From the NCBI GenBank assembly GCA_019911985.1, contig JAIOJO010000140.1, positions 1 to 13,096 of the forward strand: 13,096 nt of DNA. Reading direction: 5' to 3'. The stretch is from Sulfuricellaceae bacterium (GTDB lineage Bacteria > Pseudomonadota > Gammaproteobacteria > Burkholderiales > UBA9220). Both the position numbers and the translations under genes were made by a program. Positions 11,875 to 13,096 of the stretch are shown here, piece by piece (the stretch's first letter is position 1; every line of letters begins with the position of its first letter). A model generated the notes under the pieces. It made no database searches, had not been told where the DNA came from, and saw only the letters and a list, made by a program, of their open reading frames with translations.

Positions 11875-13096
11875 CTAGTGACCCGACTTTCCGTCCAAGC
11901 CAATCTGTCCATCATTACCCCCTGCCGCTGGCAAACTGCCCGAGTATTCGGCCCATCCGTCATTTCCTTGGCGCAGATAGTAGCGGTTGTCGCGACGCAT
12001 GACCACCATACCCTCATTTTCCGAGACAAAATCGGTGGTCGGCAGTTCGTTCGCGTAATCCGATGGTGCAAAGCTGTCGCCGGCAAAGGGCGATTTCGCC
12101 AGCATCCGCGCAACAATCTGGGAAACCGCCAAATAACTGGTGGGTGCGTCTATCCGCAAGCTGTCTCCCTCACGCCGAAGGTTGGGGCCGACTACCTTGA
12201 TGCCTACCGGCACCAGGGTGATCGCCGGACTGGGAATCTCCCGCAGGCCGGGGATTTGCATCTTGTCCCCGCGTAGCGCGGCGCCATGTTCAGGCACCAT
12301 GACCACTACCGCCCGCCGTCCGGAGGACTCGATTTTCTGCATAAATTTATCTAGGTCGTCGAACAACCTGGTGAGGCGAATCTTGTAGGTATCCAGGCTG
12401 TTGCGATTCGAGTCAGGCCCCACCAGATGGTTGCCGTCGTGCAGGCTAATGGTGTTGTAATAGGCCGCCACCCGCGGCACCCCGTCTTTCTGCCGGGTGT
12501 CCAACCAGCGGGAGAGCACGGCCAAATCGTCGAAGACCGGCGAATCATCGAACGCATGTTGTGCGACAGGGATGCCGTTGAGCGGCATGGCAGGAACCGT
12601 CAGCTTGCCTTGGATCTGCAAGAGTTTCAGAAAATCGTCAAAATGGCCATCGTGGTTCATCACCAGATTGGGCTCGAAACCGCTCCGCTTGAGGCTGTCC
12701 ATCAAATAGCAGCGATCCGGCACGGGGGAGTAAAGTCCGGCGTGGGAAGTCTGTCCACAGGTCGCCCGCAAGACCCGGATCGCCGCCGGGCCGCTATAGG
12801 AAGAAGCAGAATTGAAGCGGGTCAGCACCACATCGAAGCGCTGCCACAAGGGGTGGTTTTCCAGCCCAACGGCACGCACGTCATCCCAGGCGAGGGAGCA
12901 AATATGAACAAAAATGACGTCGAAAGGCACGGCCCCGGGGGGCGGTGTGGGGAAAGAAACCGCGCGCAGCGATTCCTTATTGTAGAAATTCTGCAATGCA
13001 GCATCCAGCTTGCCTTCGGATCCTCCCCCTTGACCCGCCCCTTCCCCAGCCGGTTTTCCCGCAGCCGCAGCCACACTTGCTCTGGCGAACGAAGAC
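11875..13096 (-). CDS. bcsG: Cellulose phosphoethanolamine transferase BcsG, catalytic domain (partial, N-terminus outside the window)
   Basis: The frame enters from beyond the window end and stops with TAG at 11875-11877, giving 407 residues. It aligns well from memory with the C-terminal alkaline-phosphatase-fold domain of E. coli BcsG: VIFVHICSLAWDD (zinc-ligand Cys and Asp), FNSASSYSGPAAIRVLRATCGQTSH (nucleophilic Ser in SYSGPAA), ISLHDGNHLVGP, and MVPEHGAALRGDKMQIPGLREIPSPAITLVPVGIK (zinc-ligand Glu-His). BcsG transfers phosphoethanolamine from phosphatidylethanolamine to cellulose in the periplasm. Its N-terminal membrane domain (four to five helices in E. coli) should lie past 13096. 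The Gly/Ala-rich stretch at the window edge is probably the linker between the two domains. All catalytic residues I can check are present, so the enzyme should be functional. Other bcs genes would be expected upstream, outside the window. Confidence 0.9.
   Translation of the reverse strand, partial: SSFARASVAAAAGKPAGEGAGQGGGSEGKLDAALQNFYNKESLRAVSFPTPPPGAVPFDVIFVHICSLAWDDVRAVGLENHPLWQRFDVVLTRFNSASSYSGPAAIRVLRATCGQTSHAGLYSPVPDRCYLMDSLKRSGFEPNLVMNHDGHFDDFLKLLQIQGKLTVPAMPLNGIPVAQHAFDDSPVFDDLAVLSRWLDTRQKDGVPRVAAYYNTISLHDGNHLVGPDSNRNSLDTYKIRLTRLFDDLDKFMQKIESSGRRAVVVMVPEHGAALRGDKMQIPGLREIPSPAITLVPVGIKVVGPNLRREGDSLRIDAPTSYLAVSQIVARMLAKSPFAGDSFAPSDYANELPTTDFVSENEGMVVMRRDNRYYLRQGNDGWAEYSGSLPAAGGNDGQIGLDGKSGH

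Noticed and set aside
1..13096. tRNA, rRNA, CRISPR array or phage integrase signals
   Set aside because: I saw no tRNA-like cloverleaf with a T-loop GTTCRANNC motif, no regularly spaced direct repeats and no integrase or phage structural gene in the window. The Fn3/FCCH-like repeats in the GH64-like protein occur in phage proteins too, but are not enough to call a prophage.

Overview
The window looks like an accessory stretch of a chromosome from a fairly GC-rich Gram-negative bacterium, most likely a gammaproteobacterium. The hints are a BcsG-type cellulose-modification protein, a DUF2242 lipoprotein, a MauG/CcpA-like peroxidase tail and an MNIO (DUF692)/DUF2063 pair. A methanotroph-like gammaproteobacterium would fit, but that is inference and no gene here fixes the taxon.

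Left part (1-3575): the C-terminus of a di-haem cytochrome c peroxidase-like protein (1-117, +), then a structured leader with a strong intrinsic terminator, then an intact class III aminotransferase of the ArgD type (351-1532, +). A convergent gene (1679-2248, -) encodes a small secreted protein of unknown function. Behind it lies a decayed second copy of the argD 3' end (2451-2546). A DUF1622 membrane protein (2568-2912, -) and a DUF2242 lipoprotein (3060-3575, +) are transcribed divergently.

Central part (3667-10856, all on the minus strand): this is the notable system. In transcription order it holds a 942-residue GH64/thaumatin-like beta-1,3-glucanase-family protein with extra domains inserted into the fold, then a 753-residue VioB-type ferritin-like protein ending in a cysteine-rich tail with CX5C repeats, then an MNIO (DUF692, HvfB/BufB-like) enzyme, then a DUF2063 (HvfC/BufC-like) partner. 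The last three genes are packed with about 0-4 nt spacing or overlap and look translationally coupled. MNIO enzymes with a DUF2063 partner normally modify cysteines of small RiPP precursors such as bufferins and methanobactin. No small precursor is visible here. The best candidate substrate is the Cys-rich tail of the large ferritin-like protein, so substrate tail and a possible di-iron domain would be fused in one chain. This is inferred from gene order and motifs.

Right part (10857-13096): a 332-bp gene-free stretch, a scrap of an IS3-family transposase OrfA (11189-11251) fused to the 3' remnant of an unrecognised gene (to 11816), and the catalytic C-terminal domain of BcsG, the cellulose phosphoethanolamine transferase (11875 to the window end, -), whose N-terminus lies outside the window. 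The IS scrap and the argD duplication both indicate rearrangement around the central cassette.
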